Positions 18,640-26,830 of a stretch of 64,000 nt of DNA are shown here, piece by piece. The notes below the pieces were generated by a model, which saw only the letters and a program-made list of their open reading frames with translations, searched no databases and was not told the origin of the DNA. Position 1 is the first letter of the stretch. Each line of letters starts with the position of its first letter. Source of the DNA: Streptomyces sp. I6 (GTDB lineage: Bacteria > Actinomycetota > Actinomycetes > Streptomycetales > Streptomycetaceae); assembly GCA_003725745.1 (NCBI GenBank), contig RHDP01000001.1:1081001-1145000 (forward strand). The letters run 5' to 3'. A program made the position numbers and the translations under genes.

Positions 18640-18892
18640 CTCGCGCTCCTCCTCGGCGTCGACTCCGCGGTTCCGGCCCCGCGGATGCTCCGATCAGCCT
18701 AGTGCCGCGTCGGGCCGGGCTGACCCCGGTAGTGGCCGGCCGCCCGGACGCGGGTCCGCGGCGACGCCCGGCGGGCGCGTCGGCACGGCCCGGGGTGCGG
18801 CGGACCGGAGGCACTGCCGCCTGGTGATCAAATGTCGCCCACCGCGGCAGCCGCCGCCACTGGGGCGGCCACCGGGTGCCGCCCGACTCGAC

Positions 18893-18912
18893 AGGCAAGT
18901 GAATACTTGCCT
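18893..18912 (+). promoter_or_regulatory. Operator-like palindrome in front of the ArsR gene
   Basis: AGGCAAGT and ACTTGCCT form a perfect 8-bp inverted repeat around GAAT, ending 11 bases before the GTG start of the ArsR-family gene. ArsR/SmtB dimers bind this kind of two-fold symmetric site with short spacing and repress their own operon. The site would overlap the start of transcription or translation, a natural position for autorepression. Confidence 0.7.
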
Positions 18913-18923
18913 ATTGTGAGGCC

Positions 18924-19226
18924 GTGGCCGACGACCTCTTCAAAGCCCTGGCCGACGCCACCCGCCGCACCATCCTCGACGAGCTCGCGGAGAGGTCCGG
19001 GCAGACGCTGTTCGAGATCTGTGCGCGACTGAGCACAAGGCACGGGCTCGGCATCTCGCGCCAGGCGGTCTCCCAGCACCTGGCCGTGCTGGAGGCCGCC
19101 GGTCTGGTGGAGACCAGGCGGGAGGGCCGCTGCAAGTTCCACGACCTCAACACGGCTCCGTTGCGACGGATCACCGAGCGATGGCCCGCACCCCCCGTAC
19201 CGAACCCGGAGGACAGCACCCGATGA
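18924..19226 (+). CDS. ArsR/SmtB-family transcriptional regulator
   Basis: The 100-residue winged helix protein starts at GTG 18924. FKALADATRRTILDELAERS and ISRQAVSQHLAVLEAAGLVE are the typical first and recognition helices. There is no CxC metal motif, so it belongs to the ArsR members that sense something other than metals or act together with a partner. It overlaps the following VOC gene by four bases (ATGA), which makes a two-gene operon behind a perfect palindrome. It probably represses that operon and is released by the VOC protein's substrate (inference). Confidence 0.9.
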   Translation: MADDLFKALADATRRTILDELAERSGQTLFEICARLSTRHGLGISRQAVSQHLAVLEAAGLVETRREGRCKFHDLNTAPLRRITERWPAPPVPNPEDSTR

Positions 19227-19615
19227 AGATCCATCTGACCAGCGTCTTCGTCGACGACCAGGCCGCAGCACTGCACTTCTACACCGAGGTCCTCGGCTTC
19301 CTGAAGAAGCACGACGTCCCCCTCGGCGAGCAGGACCGGTGGCTGACGGTCGTCTCGCCCGAAGAGCCCGGCGGCACCGAACTCCTCCTGGAGCCCGCCC
19401 GCCACCCGGCCGCCAGGACCTACCGCGACACACTCGTCGAGGACGGCATCCCGCTCGCCCAGTTCGCCGTCGACGACGTGGCGGCGGAGTACGAGCGCCT
19501 GAGCGCCCTCGGCGTCCGCTTCACCCAGAAGCCCCTGGAGATGAGCCCGGTCACCACCGCCGTCCTCGACGACACCTGCGGCAACCTCATCCAGATCGCC
19601 TCGCGGCCGCAGTAG
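19223..19615 (+). CDS. VOC-superfamily (glyoxalase/bleomycin-resistance-like) protein
   Basis: The 130-residue protein starts at ATG 19223, overlapping the ArsR stop. It shows the paired beta-alpha-beta-beta-beta modules of the vicinal-oxygen-chelate fold: IHLTSVFVDDQAAALHFYTE at the start and VTTAVLDDTCGNLIQIASRP at the end, with the Glu of GGTELLLEPA as a likely metal ligand. Members include glyoxalases, dioxygenases and antibiotic-sequestering proteins. Its partnership with an ArsR regulator suggests an inducible detoxification unit; the substrate is unknown. Confidence 0.88.
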   Translation: MKIHLTSVFVDDQAAALHFYTEVLGFLKKHDVPLGEQDRWLTVVSPEEPGGTELLLEPARHPAARTYRDTLVEDGIPLAQFAVDDVAAEYERLSALGVRFTQKPLEMSPVTTAVLDDTCGNLIQIASRPQ

Positions 19616-19625
19616 GCGGCCGGCC

Positions 19626-19653
19626 GCGGACGGCGCCCTCCCGGTCCGTCCGC
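19626..19653. terminator. Hairpin between convergent VOC and PhzF genes
   Basis: GCGGACGG (19626-19633) pairs perfectly with CCGTCCGC (19646-19653) around a 12-nt loop. It lies in the 56-bp gap between the two converging genes, consistent with a shared terminator, although the loop is long. Confidence 0.45.
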
Positions 19654-19671
19654 TCCCCCGCGCCGGTTCGC

Positions 19672-20564
19672 TCAGGCTTCCCGCCCACCGGTGCCGGCAT
19701 CCGCTTCCACGATCGCCACCGCCTGCCCGCTCACCCGCACACGCGGGTCGGCGGTGGAGGCCTCCACCCGGAGCACGCTGGGCCGGCCGAGGTCCTCCCC
19801 CTGGCGGATGGTGAAGGCACCGGAAGGCGGGAGGGCGCCGAGAGCGCGCAGATAGCCGCCGAGAGCGGCGGCCGCGGCACCGGTGGCCGGATCCTCGACG
19901 ACACCGCCGACCGGAAAGGGGTCGCGGGCGTGGAAGAGCTCTCGGGCCTCACGCCAGACCAGCTGGAGCGTGGTCCAGCCGTGACGGTGCATCACCTCGG
20001 ACAGGGCGTCGAAGTCGTAGTCGAGGGCCGCGAGACGCTCGCGGGTGGCCGCGGCGAGGACCAGGTGCTCGTTTCCGCCGAAGGCGACGTGCGGGGAAGT
20101 GCGGGGTCGAGGTCCTCCGGGGACCAGTGCAGGGCCGTGAGGGAGGCGTGCAGTTCCTGGTCGCTCGCCGGCCGCGAGCGGGTGGGGACGCTGGTGAGCG
20201 TCGCCGTCACGGAGCCGTCCGGCTCTGCCGAGGTGTCCAGGGCGATCTCACCCACCGGCGTGTCGAAGGCGAGCGGGCCGGTGCCGATCCGCTCGGCCAG
20301 CGCCACCGCGGTGGCGACGGTTGCGTGGCCGCAGAAGGCGACCTCGGCCAGCGGGCTGAAGTAGCGCAGCCGGAACCGGCGCGCCGCAGGGTCGGCGGCT
20401 GTGACGAACGCCGTCTCCGAGTAGCCGACCTCGGCTGCGGTGGCGCGCATGGCGGCATCGTCCCGTGCGGCCGCGTCGAGCACGACGCCGGCCGGGTTGC
20501 CACCGGCGGGGTCGGTGGTGAAGGCGGTGTAGCGAAGGATCTCGGGGTGTGTCCTCGGGCTCAT
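19672..20564 (-). CDS. PhzF-family isomerase/epimerase-like protein (frameshifted in this sequence)
   Basis: The family has a diaminopimelate-epimerase fold and includes the phenazine isomerase PhzF. The N-terminal half shows TTDPAGGNPAGVVLDAA, GYSETAFV with the catalytic Glu, and FCGHATVATAVALAERIG. The second domain has VVEDPATGAAAAALGGYL. The raw frame breaks after DLDPALP; one extra base in the G run at 20093-20096 gives a 297-residue protein of normal length. I chose ATG 20564 (MSPRTHPEILRYTAF). It is divergent from a LysR regulator that probably controls it. No phenazine genes are present, so the substrate is unknown. Confidence 0.85.
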
Positions 20565-20599
20565 GCCCTTAACCGTCACACCGCGCAGCCATGTTCACA

Positions 20600-20640
20600 A
20601 ACGATGGAAAGCGATGGAAGCGATCGATACATGCGATGGC
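20600..20640. promoter_or_regulatory. Phased CGATGG repeats between PhzF and LysR
   Basis: CGATGGA occurs at 20602 and 20612, CGATCGAT at 20621 and CGATGG at 20634, roughly one helical turn apart, between two divergent starts. ATCG-N7-CGAT within it is a short inverted repeat of the sort LysR-type regulators bind. It is a candidate LysR site controlling both genes. Confidence 0.4.
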
Positions 20641-20659
20641 AGCGGCTATCGTCGGCAGC

Positions 20660-21524
20660 ATGGACACACGACTGCTGCGCACCTTCGCCACGGTCGCCCG
20701 GACCGGGAACCTGACGGCCGCCGCGGAGCGCCTGCACCTCGTCCAGTCCACCGTCACCGCCCAGGTGCAGGCACTGGAGAAGGACCTCGGCCTGCGCCTG
20801 TTCGACCGGCTGCCGCGCGGGGTGGTGCTCACCGGTGCCGGACGCGAGGTGCTGGCACAGGCAGAGGCCGTGCTGGAGGCGGAGTCCCGGTTGCGGTCGG
20901 TTGCCGCCTCGGCCGGTGGCGCGGGCGATCAGGTGACCGGACGCGTGGTGCTCTCGGCCGGCGAGACGCTGGTGTCCGCGCGGCTGCCGGGAGTCATCAC
21001 CGCGCTCCGGCGCAGCCACCCCGGGATCGAAGTGGACCTGCACACGATGGGCACCGCAACCGCCGTAGCCGCGCTCCGCACCGGCGAGCTCGACCTCGCC
21101 CTGCTCCTGGAGGACGAGGCGGACTTCCGCGACATCGAGTGCACGCCGCTGGCCCACGAGCCGCTCGTGCTCGTCTGCTCCCCAGAACACCCCGTCGCCC
21201 GCGGCGCCACCGACTCGCCCGCCCGCTGGGCAGAGCTGGCCCGCCAGGACTACTCGGCTGCTCACCGCCGCCGAAGGCACGCAGCCCCGGATCACCCGCT
21301 TCGGCAGCCTGGAGGCCGCCAGGTCCTGCGTCGCCGCGGGCCTCGGCCTCAGCCTGCTGGCCCGCGCCAATGTCGCGGACGCTCTCGCGGCGGGCCGCCT
21401 GACGCAGGTGCCCGGCCCGCGGTTCCCCGACGTCACCGTCCAGCTGGCCCGCCACCAGCGGCGCTGGCTCTCCCCCGCGGCGGCCGCGCTCACCAGGGAA
21501 CTACCGCACCACTTCCCGCGCTGA
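20660..21524 (+). CDS. LysR-family transcriptional regulator (frameshifted in this sequence)
   Basis: The start MDTRLLRTFATVARTGNLTA at 20660 opens a standard LysR helix-turn-helix (QSTVTAQVQALEKDLGLRLF). The effector domain follows, with VVLSAGETLVSARLPGVITA. The frame breaks at about 21251-21260 after WAELARQDY. Continuing in the next frame gives LLTAAEGTQPRITRFGSLEA and ARSCVAAGLGLSLLARANVA, ending in TGA at 21522-21524, the expected LysR C-terminus. The shift needs one base fewer or two more, unlike most shifts in the window. The restored length is about 287 residues. It is divergent from the PhzF gene and probably regulates it. Confidence 0.85.
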
Positions 21525-21542
21525 ACGCGGCCGCCCCGCGGG

Positions 21543-22641
21543 CTACGGAACGGGAGCGAGGACGTTCCCGGGCCCGTGCAGCCACAGACACCCGCCCTCG
21601 GGCCGCACGGTGAGCCCGAACGCCTCGGCCGCCGGCGAGCCGAGGCCGGCATAGTCGCGGTGCGCCCGCTCGATCTCCGCCCACAACGCGCGCGGCCCGT
21701 ACTCCCACACGTCCCCCGCGACCGCGGTCGCCGCCGAGCCGTCCGGGTGCCGCGCCCACACCTGCGCGCCCGCCGGGCCCTCGCTGTGCCACAGCCGCAC
21801 GGCCGGCAGCCGGGTACCGCCCCAGAGGGCGAACCCCAGGTGCAGCACCGCGGCCGGGCCGAGGCCGGTCCGCCGGCCGCGGGCCGTTCGGCTGTCGACC
21901 GGCTCGCCGCCGGCGACGCGGTGCGACCGCATCGGCATGTACGACGCGGCGCCGTGGAACCGGCCCGTCGCCGTGCCGTCGCCCCGCACGGCGAGCCGCA
22001 CCAGGGCGCCCGACCAGAACTCGCGGGCGAGCGGGGCGACGATCAGCCCGCCCGGCCGCACCTGGTCGACGTACGCCCGCGGTTTCGTGGCGCAGAGCGC
22101 ACGTCGCGAGCAGCCGGTCGAACGGCGCGGCCTCGGGCCAGCCCCGCTCGCCGTCGCCGCAACGGAGGTTCGGCCGGTAGCCGGCGGTGTGCAGCGCCGT
22201 CCCGGCGTGCGCGGCGAGCGCCGGGGCGGGCTCGATGCTGAACACCCGCTCGCCGCCGAGCCGCTCGGACAGCAGCGCCGCGACGTACCCGGACGCGGTG
22301 CCGATCTCCAGTACGCGGGCGCCGTCCTCGACCCGCAGCAGACCGAGCATGCGGGCGGCCGTGCTCGGCTGCGAGTTCGACGGCGTCGCGATGCCGGGCC
22401 CGTCCTCGGCGCCGTCGTCGAGCTGGATCAGGACCGGCTCGTCGGCGTGGACGAGCGCGTGCCGCTCGGCCGGCGAGTCGGGCAGTGTGCATCCGTCGTC
22501 GTCCTGCCGCCACGCGCGGGCGGGGATGATCGGTTCGCGCGGTACGGCGCCCCACACGCGGCGCCATGTGCCGTCGAGCAGACCGCGCTCGTGCAGGTCC
22601 TGCACGAGCGCGGCGTGCCCGCCCGGTCGGGCGGTCGTCAC
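21543..22641 (-). CDS. SAM-dependent methyltransferase, PCMT-like (frameshifted in this sequence)
   Basis: The N-terminal half resembles protein-L-isoaspartate O-methyltransferases, with VLEIGTASGYVAALLSERLG (SAM motif I), FSIEPAP (motif post-I) and FDRLLATCALR. The C-terminal part from RPGGLIVAPLAREFWSGALV is typical of actinobacterial methyltransferases of this type, some of which modify ribosomal peptides. The two parts are in different frames around 22089-22093 and fit if one base there is extra, giving about 365 residues. GTG 22641 overlaps the stop of the upstream XRE gene (GTGA) and has GGAGGAC upstream, so the two are coupled. I found no peptide precursor gene next to it. Confidence 0.75.
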
Positions 22642-23353
22642 GACGTCGAGTCCTCCGTGGCCTTGCCGGGCCCGCTGCCGTCCGGTGAGGGCGGCAGCGG
22701 CGGCGGGTTCCACGGCCGGTCGCTCGGCTGCCCCGCGTGCGCGGCCGGATCGTCGGCATCCTGCGCCGCGGCGAGCGCCCGGTCGGCGACGACCCACGCG
22801 AGCTCGGCGGGCGCGACATACGCGGTCGCCTGCCCAGTGAGTCGGTACACGTCCGACAGCGCGACGAGCCCCGCCCGACGCTCGGCGCCGTCGAGGCCGC
22901 GGCCGGCTGCCTCGGCATCGCGGATCAGCTTCGGCAGCAGCCGGGCGACTTCCGTGCGGTTGTGGCCGCTGCTGTGCCACAGCTCCCACGTCTGGTCGAC
23001 GCGACCCTGCAGCGCGGCGACATCGACCGGGCACCCGGGCCTTGACGGGATGAGCCGGCGGTTCATCACCGCGTCCCGGATCGCGGGCATTCCCGAATGG
23101 TGCAGGAGACCACTCGGAACGGTCTGAGCCGGCCCCGCAGCGCCGGTGATGATCGAGGCGTCCGAGATCTGCAGCGCGGCGGCGAGACGCAGAATCAGGG
23201 TGTTGGAGCGCAGCTCACGCTCCCCTGTCTCGATCTTCTTCAACCAGTCGACGCCGCGGCCGACATGCCCGCGAGGATCTCGCGGGTCATGCCTCGGGAG
23301 TCGCGCAGCAGCCGGATGCGTTCGCCGGTCGTGAGTTCGTCGGGGATGTCCAC
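22638..23353 (-). CDS. XRE-family helix-turn-helix regulator (frameshifted in this sequence)
   Basis: The true N-terminus starts at GTG 23353 (DIPDELTTGERIRLLRDSRG) with the first helix-turn-helix helices MTREILAGM. The frame then shifts: one missing base near 23264 joins it to VGRGVDWLKKIETGERELRS, completing the Cro/CI-type domain. The remaining 150 residues (NRTEVARLLPKLIRDAEAAG, VYRLTGQATAYVAPAELAWV) form the helical, TPR-like C-terminal domain common in large Streptomyces XRE proteins. The restored length is 238 residues. Such regulators often sit beside small-protein or peptide-modification genes; here the partner is the coupled methyltransferase. Confidence 0.75.
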
Positions 23354-23630
23354 GACCGGTGCCCTTCTCTGTTCCGTTTCGGTCAGGGTGCGGGCGTAGT
23401 CCCCGGCGAGGGAACGTCGTTCGTGTACAAGCCGTCCGGGTATGCCAAGGCTCCCCCGGTGCGGACCCGCCGGGCGGACCCTGCGGCCGCCCGTTGACCT
23501 GCGGGCCCCCAGGCCCCTCCGGACCGGGCGGGCCCGGCTCGCCCTGCGCGCCGTACGGGCCCGTCACCGCGCTTGGGAGCCCTGCCCGCCTTCGCCCTGG
23601 CCCTCGGCCCGGGTCACGTAGCCTTCGTCC
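23354..23630. other. Divergent intergenic region, no supported gene
   Basis: These 277 bp lie between the XRE gene (minus) and the nucleotidyltransferase gene (plus). On the minus strand the sequence could encode a Gly-Pro-rich, collagen-like stretch, but this has no ribosome binding site and no conserved context. I see no other structure beyond GC-rich sequence. Confidence 0.4.
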
Positions 23631-24380
23631 ATGACTCCCCAGGACCTGGTGCGCGACCACACGATCTACTCCTGTGTGATGGGGTCACGGGCCTTCGGCC
23701 TGGCCACGGACGGCAGCGACACCGACCTCCGCGGTGTGTTCCTCGCACCGACCGCCCTGTACTGGCGGTTCGACAAGCCCCCGACCCATGTGGACGGTCC
23801 CGCGGAGGAGCAGTTCTCGTGGGAGCTGGAGCGCTTCTGCGAGCTGGCGCTGCGGGCCAACCCGAACATCCTGGAGTGCCTGCACTCCCCCCTCGTCGAG
23901 CGCGTCGACGACACCGGCCGTGAACTGCTCGCGCTGCGAGACGCGTTCCTGTCCCGGCGGGTCCACGAGACGTTCGTCCGCTACGCAGTCGGCCAGCGGC
24001 GCAAGCTGGACGCGGATGTCCGGCAGTACGGCGCTCCGCGCTGGAAGCACGCGATGCATCTGCTGCGGCTGCTGGCGACGTGCCGCGATCTCCTGCGTAC
24101 GGGCCGGCTGGTGACCGACGTGGGCGACGGCCGTGAGCGGCTGCTCGCGGTCAGGCGGGGCGAGGTGCCCTGGCCCGAGGTGGAGTCCTGGACCGCCCGG
24201 CTCGCCGCGGAGGCGGACGCCGCGGTGACCGGGAGCCCGCTCCCCGCCGAGCCGGACCGGGCGCGGGTGGAGGACTTCCTGGTCCGGGTACGGCGGGCGT
24301 CAGCGCTGCGGGAGGCCCAGCCGGGTCCGTACGGCGAAGTCGTGCAGGTCGTGGCGGGCGGTGGCCTCGTCGGGCAGTGA
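23631..24380 (+). CDS. RlaP-type nucleotidyltransferase (DNA polymerase beta superfamily), copy 1
   Basis: The 249-residue protein starts at ATG 23631. The catalytic segment YSCVMGSRAFGLATDGSDTD followed by LRGV is the GS...SDxD signature of minimal nucleotidyltransferases of the COG3541/RlaP type, which place NMP on an unknown acceptor. The middle (PNILECLHSPLVER and WKHAMHLLRLL) is the family's helical C-terminal part. RlaP proteins have been associated with RNA repair and with ADP-ribose-processing genes. It converges on a second, diverged member and overlaps it by 81 bp in antisense, so its last 27 codons may be a run-on caused by a lost stop or an indel. Confidence 0.8.
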   Translation: MTPQDLVRDHTIYSCVMGSRAFGLATDGSDTDLRGVFLAPTALYWRFDKPPTHVDGPAEEQFSWELERFCELALRANPNILECLHSPLVERVDDTGRELLALRDAFLSRRVHETFVRYAVGQRRKLDADVRQYGAPRWKHAMHLLRLLATCRDLLRTGRLVTDVGDGRERLLAVRRGEVPWPEVESWTARLAAEADAAVTGSPLPAEPDRARVEDFLVRVRRASALREAQPGPYGEVVQVVAGGGLVGQ

Positions 24381-25025
24381 CGAGCGCGCCCGGGCCTCGT
24401 CCAGGACGGAGTGCAGTTCCTCCACCTCCGCGTGCACGGTCCCGGTGTCCACGAGCGCCATCCCGTGCTCGGCCTCGGTCTTCGCCGCGATCAGCTCGGG
24501 CAGCCGGGCCGGCGCCGTCATCTCGCCCAGCAGCGTGGGCAGATGGGCGACGACCTCGCCGGTGCGCATCAGATGGATACCCGTGAGCAGCGCCCGGTAG
24601 GTGTAGAGCAGTGGCTTCAGCTCACCGGTCTTCTCGAACAGCCGCCACTGGGTGCCGGCGAACCCCCGGTAGTGGTGGGCGTGGTGCGTCGTCAGCACCC
24701 CGGGGGCGAGCGCGACGAGCTCCTCGTGGGCCGGCGTGGTGTGGGCCACCAGCGGCGACAGCAACTGCTCCAGCACATAGCCGTTGCGGCGCAGCATCAG
24801 CCGGACGAACTTCCGGAGGTCGTGCGTGACGAGGTCCATCTCCACGCCGCCCCTGACCCACATCAGGGACCGGGTCTCGTCCGGTTCGCGCAGTCCGACC
24901 AGGTCCTCCACCGGCAGCAAGTGGACTCCGCGCAGATCCACGTCCGAGTCGCGGGACGGAAAGCCGTAGAGGTGCGCGCCGGAGACCGTCGCGAAGAGCA
25001 GCGGGTGGGGCTGCTCCGCGGCCAC
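24300..25025 (-). CDS. RlaP-type nucleotidyltransferase, copy 2
   Basis: A 241-residue paralogue of the convergent gene. HPLLFATVSGAHLYGFPSRD followed by SDVDLRGVHLLP gives the catalytic Asp pair (SDVD). LMLRRNGYVLEQLLSPLVAH and RGFAGTQWRLFEKTGELKP follow the family pattern seen in Bacillus YcgL-like proteins. The first in-frame start after a stop is GTG 25025; it has no strong ribosome binding site and begins 40 bp after the ADP-ribosylglycohydrolase stop, suggesting it is the last gene of the pnuC operon. The acceptor molecule is unknown; RNA ends or a small nucleotide are possible. Confidence 0.82.
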   Translation of the reverse strand: MAAEQPHPLLFATVSGAHLYGFPSRDSDVDLRGVHLLPVEDLVGLREPDETRSLMWVRGGVEMDLVTHDLRKFVRLMLRRNGYVLEQLLSPLVAHTTPAHEELVALAPGVLTTHHAHHYRGFAGTQWRLFEKTGELKPLLYTYRALLTGIHLMRTGEVVAHLPTLLGEMTAPARLPELIAAKTEAEHGMALVDTGTVHAEVEELHSVLDEARARSSLPDEATARHDLHDFAVRTRLGLPQR

Positions 25026-25064
25026 GGGGGCGAGTTCGGCGAGGTGAAGGGCCAGTGTCTTGGC

Positions 25065-26105
25065 TCAAGCATCCCAAAGGGCACCCAGGGTCAGCAGTTC
25101 GCTGCGGTACTCGATGCGCTCCTCCCACTCCTTGGGCCAGGCCCGGGCACCGAGGTGCGCCCCGGCGAAGGCGCCCGCGAGGCAGGCGATCGAGTCGGAG
25201 TCCCCCCGGGTGCACGCGGCGCGGCGCAGCGCCGTCAGCGGTTCCTCGGGGAAGAGCAGGAAGCAGTGCAGCGCGGTGGCGAGGGCCTCCTCGGCGATCC
25301 AGCCGTCGCCGGTGGCGAGGCAGGGGTCGGTCTCCGGGTCGGGGTCGCGCAGGGCGTCGGCCAGGCGCTCCAGCGCCGCGAGGCACTCGTCCCAGCCGCG
25401 CTCGATGAAGTCCTCCGGCGTGCCGTCGTGGGCGTAGGTCCAGAGGTCGCCGAGCCAGCCGTGGTGGTAGCGGGAGCGGTTCTCGTACGCGTACGACCGC
25501 AGCCGCCCGACCAGGCCGGCCGGTTCCGTGCCGCGCGCCAGCAGGTACACGGCCCGTGCCGTGAGGTCGGAGGCGGCCAGCGCCGCCGGGTGGCCGTGTG
25601 TCAGCGCCGCCTGGAGCTGGGATGCGCCGGCACGCTGCCCGTCGCTGAGGCCGGGAACCAGCCCGACGGGCGCCACGCGCATGTTCGCCCCGCAGCCCTT
25701 GGACGCGATCTGGCTCGCTTCCTGCCACGGCATGTCGCTGTCGAGTTTGTGGCAGGCGACCAGACAGGTGCGGCCGGGGGCGCGGTTGTTGTCGGGCGAG
25801 TGGTACCAGTCCACGAACTCCTCGCGCAGCGGCCGGGTCAGCCGCAGCGGGGCGAGCAGTCCCCGGTCCGTGGCCGTGCGTATGGCACGGGCCAGCGCGA
25901 GGGTCATCTGGGTGTCGTCGGTGACGACGGCGGGCCTCGGCAGGTCCATCTCCCGCCAGGGCCCGAACGAGGCGAGGATCGACGGCACGTCCTTGAACTC
26001 GGTGGGGAAGCCGAGCGCGTCGCCGAGTGCCAGCCCGACGAGGGTGCCGGTGGCGGCCTGCTTGGTGGCGGTCATCGCCGCCGCCAGGCCGGTCATGTCC
26101 TTCAT
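25065..26105 (-). CDS. ADP-ribosylglycohydrolase (DraG family)
   Basis: The 346-residue hydrolase removes ADP-ribose from proteins or small molecules. Conserved metal-binding motifs are present: GLALGDALGFPTEF near residue 25, VVTDDTQMTLALARAI near residue 60 and GDSDSIACLAGAFAGAHLGA near the C-terminus, together supplying the Asp residues for two Mg ions. It starts at ATG 26105, overlapping the stop of the Nudix gene (ATGA), so it is made together with the NAD salvage proteins. No dinitrogenase reductase is around, so the substrate is not the classical DraG target; free or nucleic-acid-linked ADP-ribose fits the context better. Confidence 0.9.
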   Translation of the reverse strand: MKDMTGLAAAMTATKQAATGTLVGLALGDALGFPTEFKDVPSILASFGPWREMDLPRPAVVTDDTQMTLALARAIRTATDRGLLAPLRLTRPLREEFVDWYHSPDNNRAPGRTCLVACHKLDSDMPWQEASQIASKGCGANMRVAPVGLVPGLSDGQRAGASQLQAALTHGHPAALAASDLTARAVYLLARGTEPAGLVGRLRSYAYENRSRYHHGWLGDLWTYAHDGTPEDFIERGWDECLAALERLADALRDPDPETDPCLATGDGWIAEEALATALHCFLLFPEEPLTALRRAACTRGDSDSIACLAGAFAGAHLGARAWPKEWEERIEYRSELLTLGALWDA

Positions 26106-26830
26106 GTCGAATGCCGTCCTTCCGGTCGCAGAAGCGGAGGGTGCAGGGCGTTCGCCGGCCCCGCGCGGTAGAGCGCGGCCGGTTTCCCCCGGCCACCGGT
26201 CAGGCGCGCGCCTCCTTCGACGGCTTCCACGAAGCCTGGCGTGGTGAGGACCTTGCGCCGGAAGTTGGGGCGGTCGAGTTCGACGCCCCAGACGGTCTCG
26301 TACACCTGCCGCAGCTCGCCGAGGGTGAACTCGGCGGGGCAGAAGGCGGTGGCGAGTCCGGTGTACTCGAGTTTGGCGCCGACGCGTTCACGGGCGTCGG
26401 CGAGGATGCGTTCGTGGTCGAAGGCGAGGAGCGCCTGGCTGCCGTGGGCCACCCAGCGGGCGTGCGCGGCGTCGCCTCCGCCGCGCGGTTCGGGCAGGTC
26501 GGGCAGGAGGGCGGTGTAGGCGACCGACACGACCCGCATCCTGGGGTCGCGGCCGGGGTCGCTGTAGGTGCGCAGCTGCTCCAGGTGGAGGCCGGCGACG
26601 GTGGCCTCCGACAGACCGGTCTCCTCGGCGAGTTCACGGCGGGCGGCCTGCTCGGCGGACTCCCGCGGGAGGAGGAAACCGCCGGGCAGCGCCCAGGCGC
26701 CCTTGTACGGTTCGGTCCCGCGTTCGATCAGCAGGACGTGCAGCCGGCCGTCGCGGATGGTGAAGACGGCGAGGTCCACGGTGACGGCGAAGGGCGGGAA
26801 CGCCCTCGGGTCGTATCCCTCGACGCTCAC
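26102..26830 (-). CDS. NrtR-type Nudix hydrolase/transcriptional regulator
   Basis: The 242-residue protein starts at GTG 26830, which overlaps the NadR stop (GTGA). Residues 15-150 form a Nudix domain with an intact box: G-x5-E in GGFLLPRESAEQ followed by RRELAEETGL. Residues 160-225 form the winged helix typical of NrtR (FTLGELRQVYETVWGVELDR, then NFRRKVLTT). NrtR proteins repress NAD synthesis and salvage genes and are released by ADP-ribose or related NAD derivatives. The intact Nudix box suggests that this one can also hydrolyse ADP-ribose. The palindrome in front of pnuC is its likely operator (inference). Confidence 0.88.
   Translation of the reverse strand: MSVEGYDPRAFPPFAVTVDLAVFTIRDGRLHVLLIERGTEPYKGAWALPGGFLLPRESAEQAARRELAEETGLSEATVAGLHLEQLRTYSDPGRDPRMRVVSVAYTALLPDLPEPRGGGDAAHARWVAHGSQALLAFDHERILADARERVGAKLEYTGLATAFCPAEFTLGELRQVYETVWGVELDRPNFRRKVLTTPGFVEAVEGGARLTGGRGKPAALYRAGPANALHPPLLRPEGRHST

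Noticed and set aside
23430-23560. Collagen-like Gly-Pro-rich peptide upstream of the XRE gene (minus strand)
   Set aside because: No start with a ribosome binding site, no conserved neighbour, and such Gly/Pro runs arise readily from GC-rich DNA.
21525-23630. A ribosomal-peptide precursor gene for the methyltransferase
   Set aside because: I looked for a short ORF with a ribosome binding site on either strand and found none that I could support.
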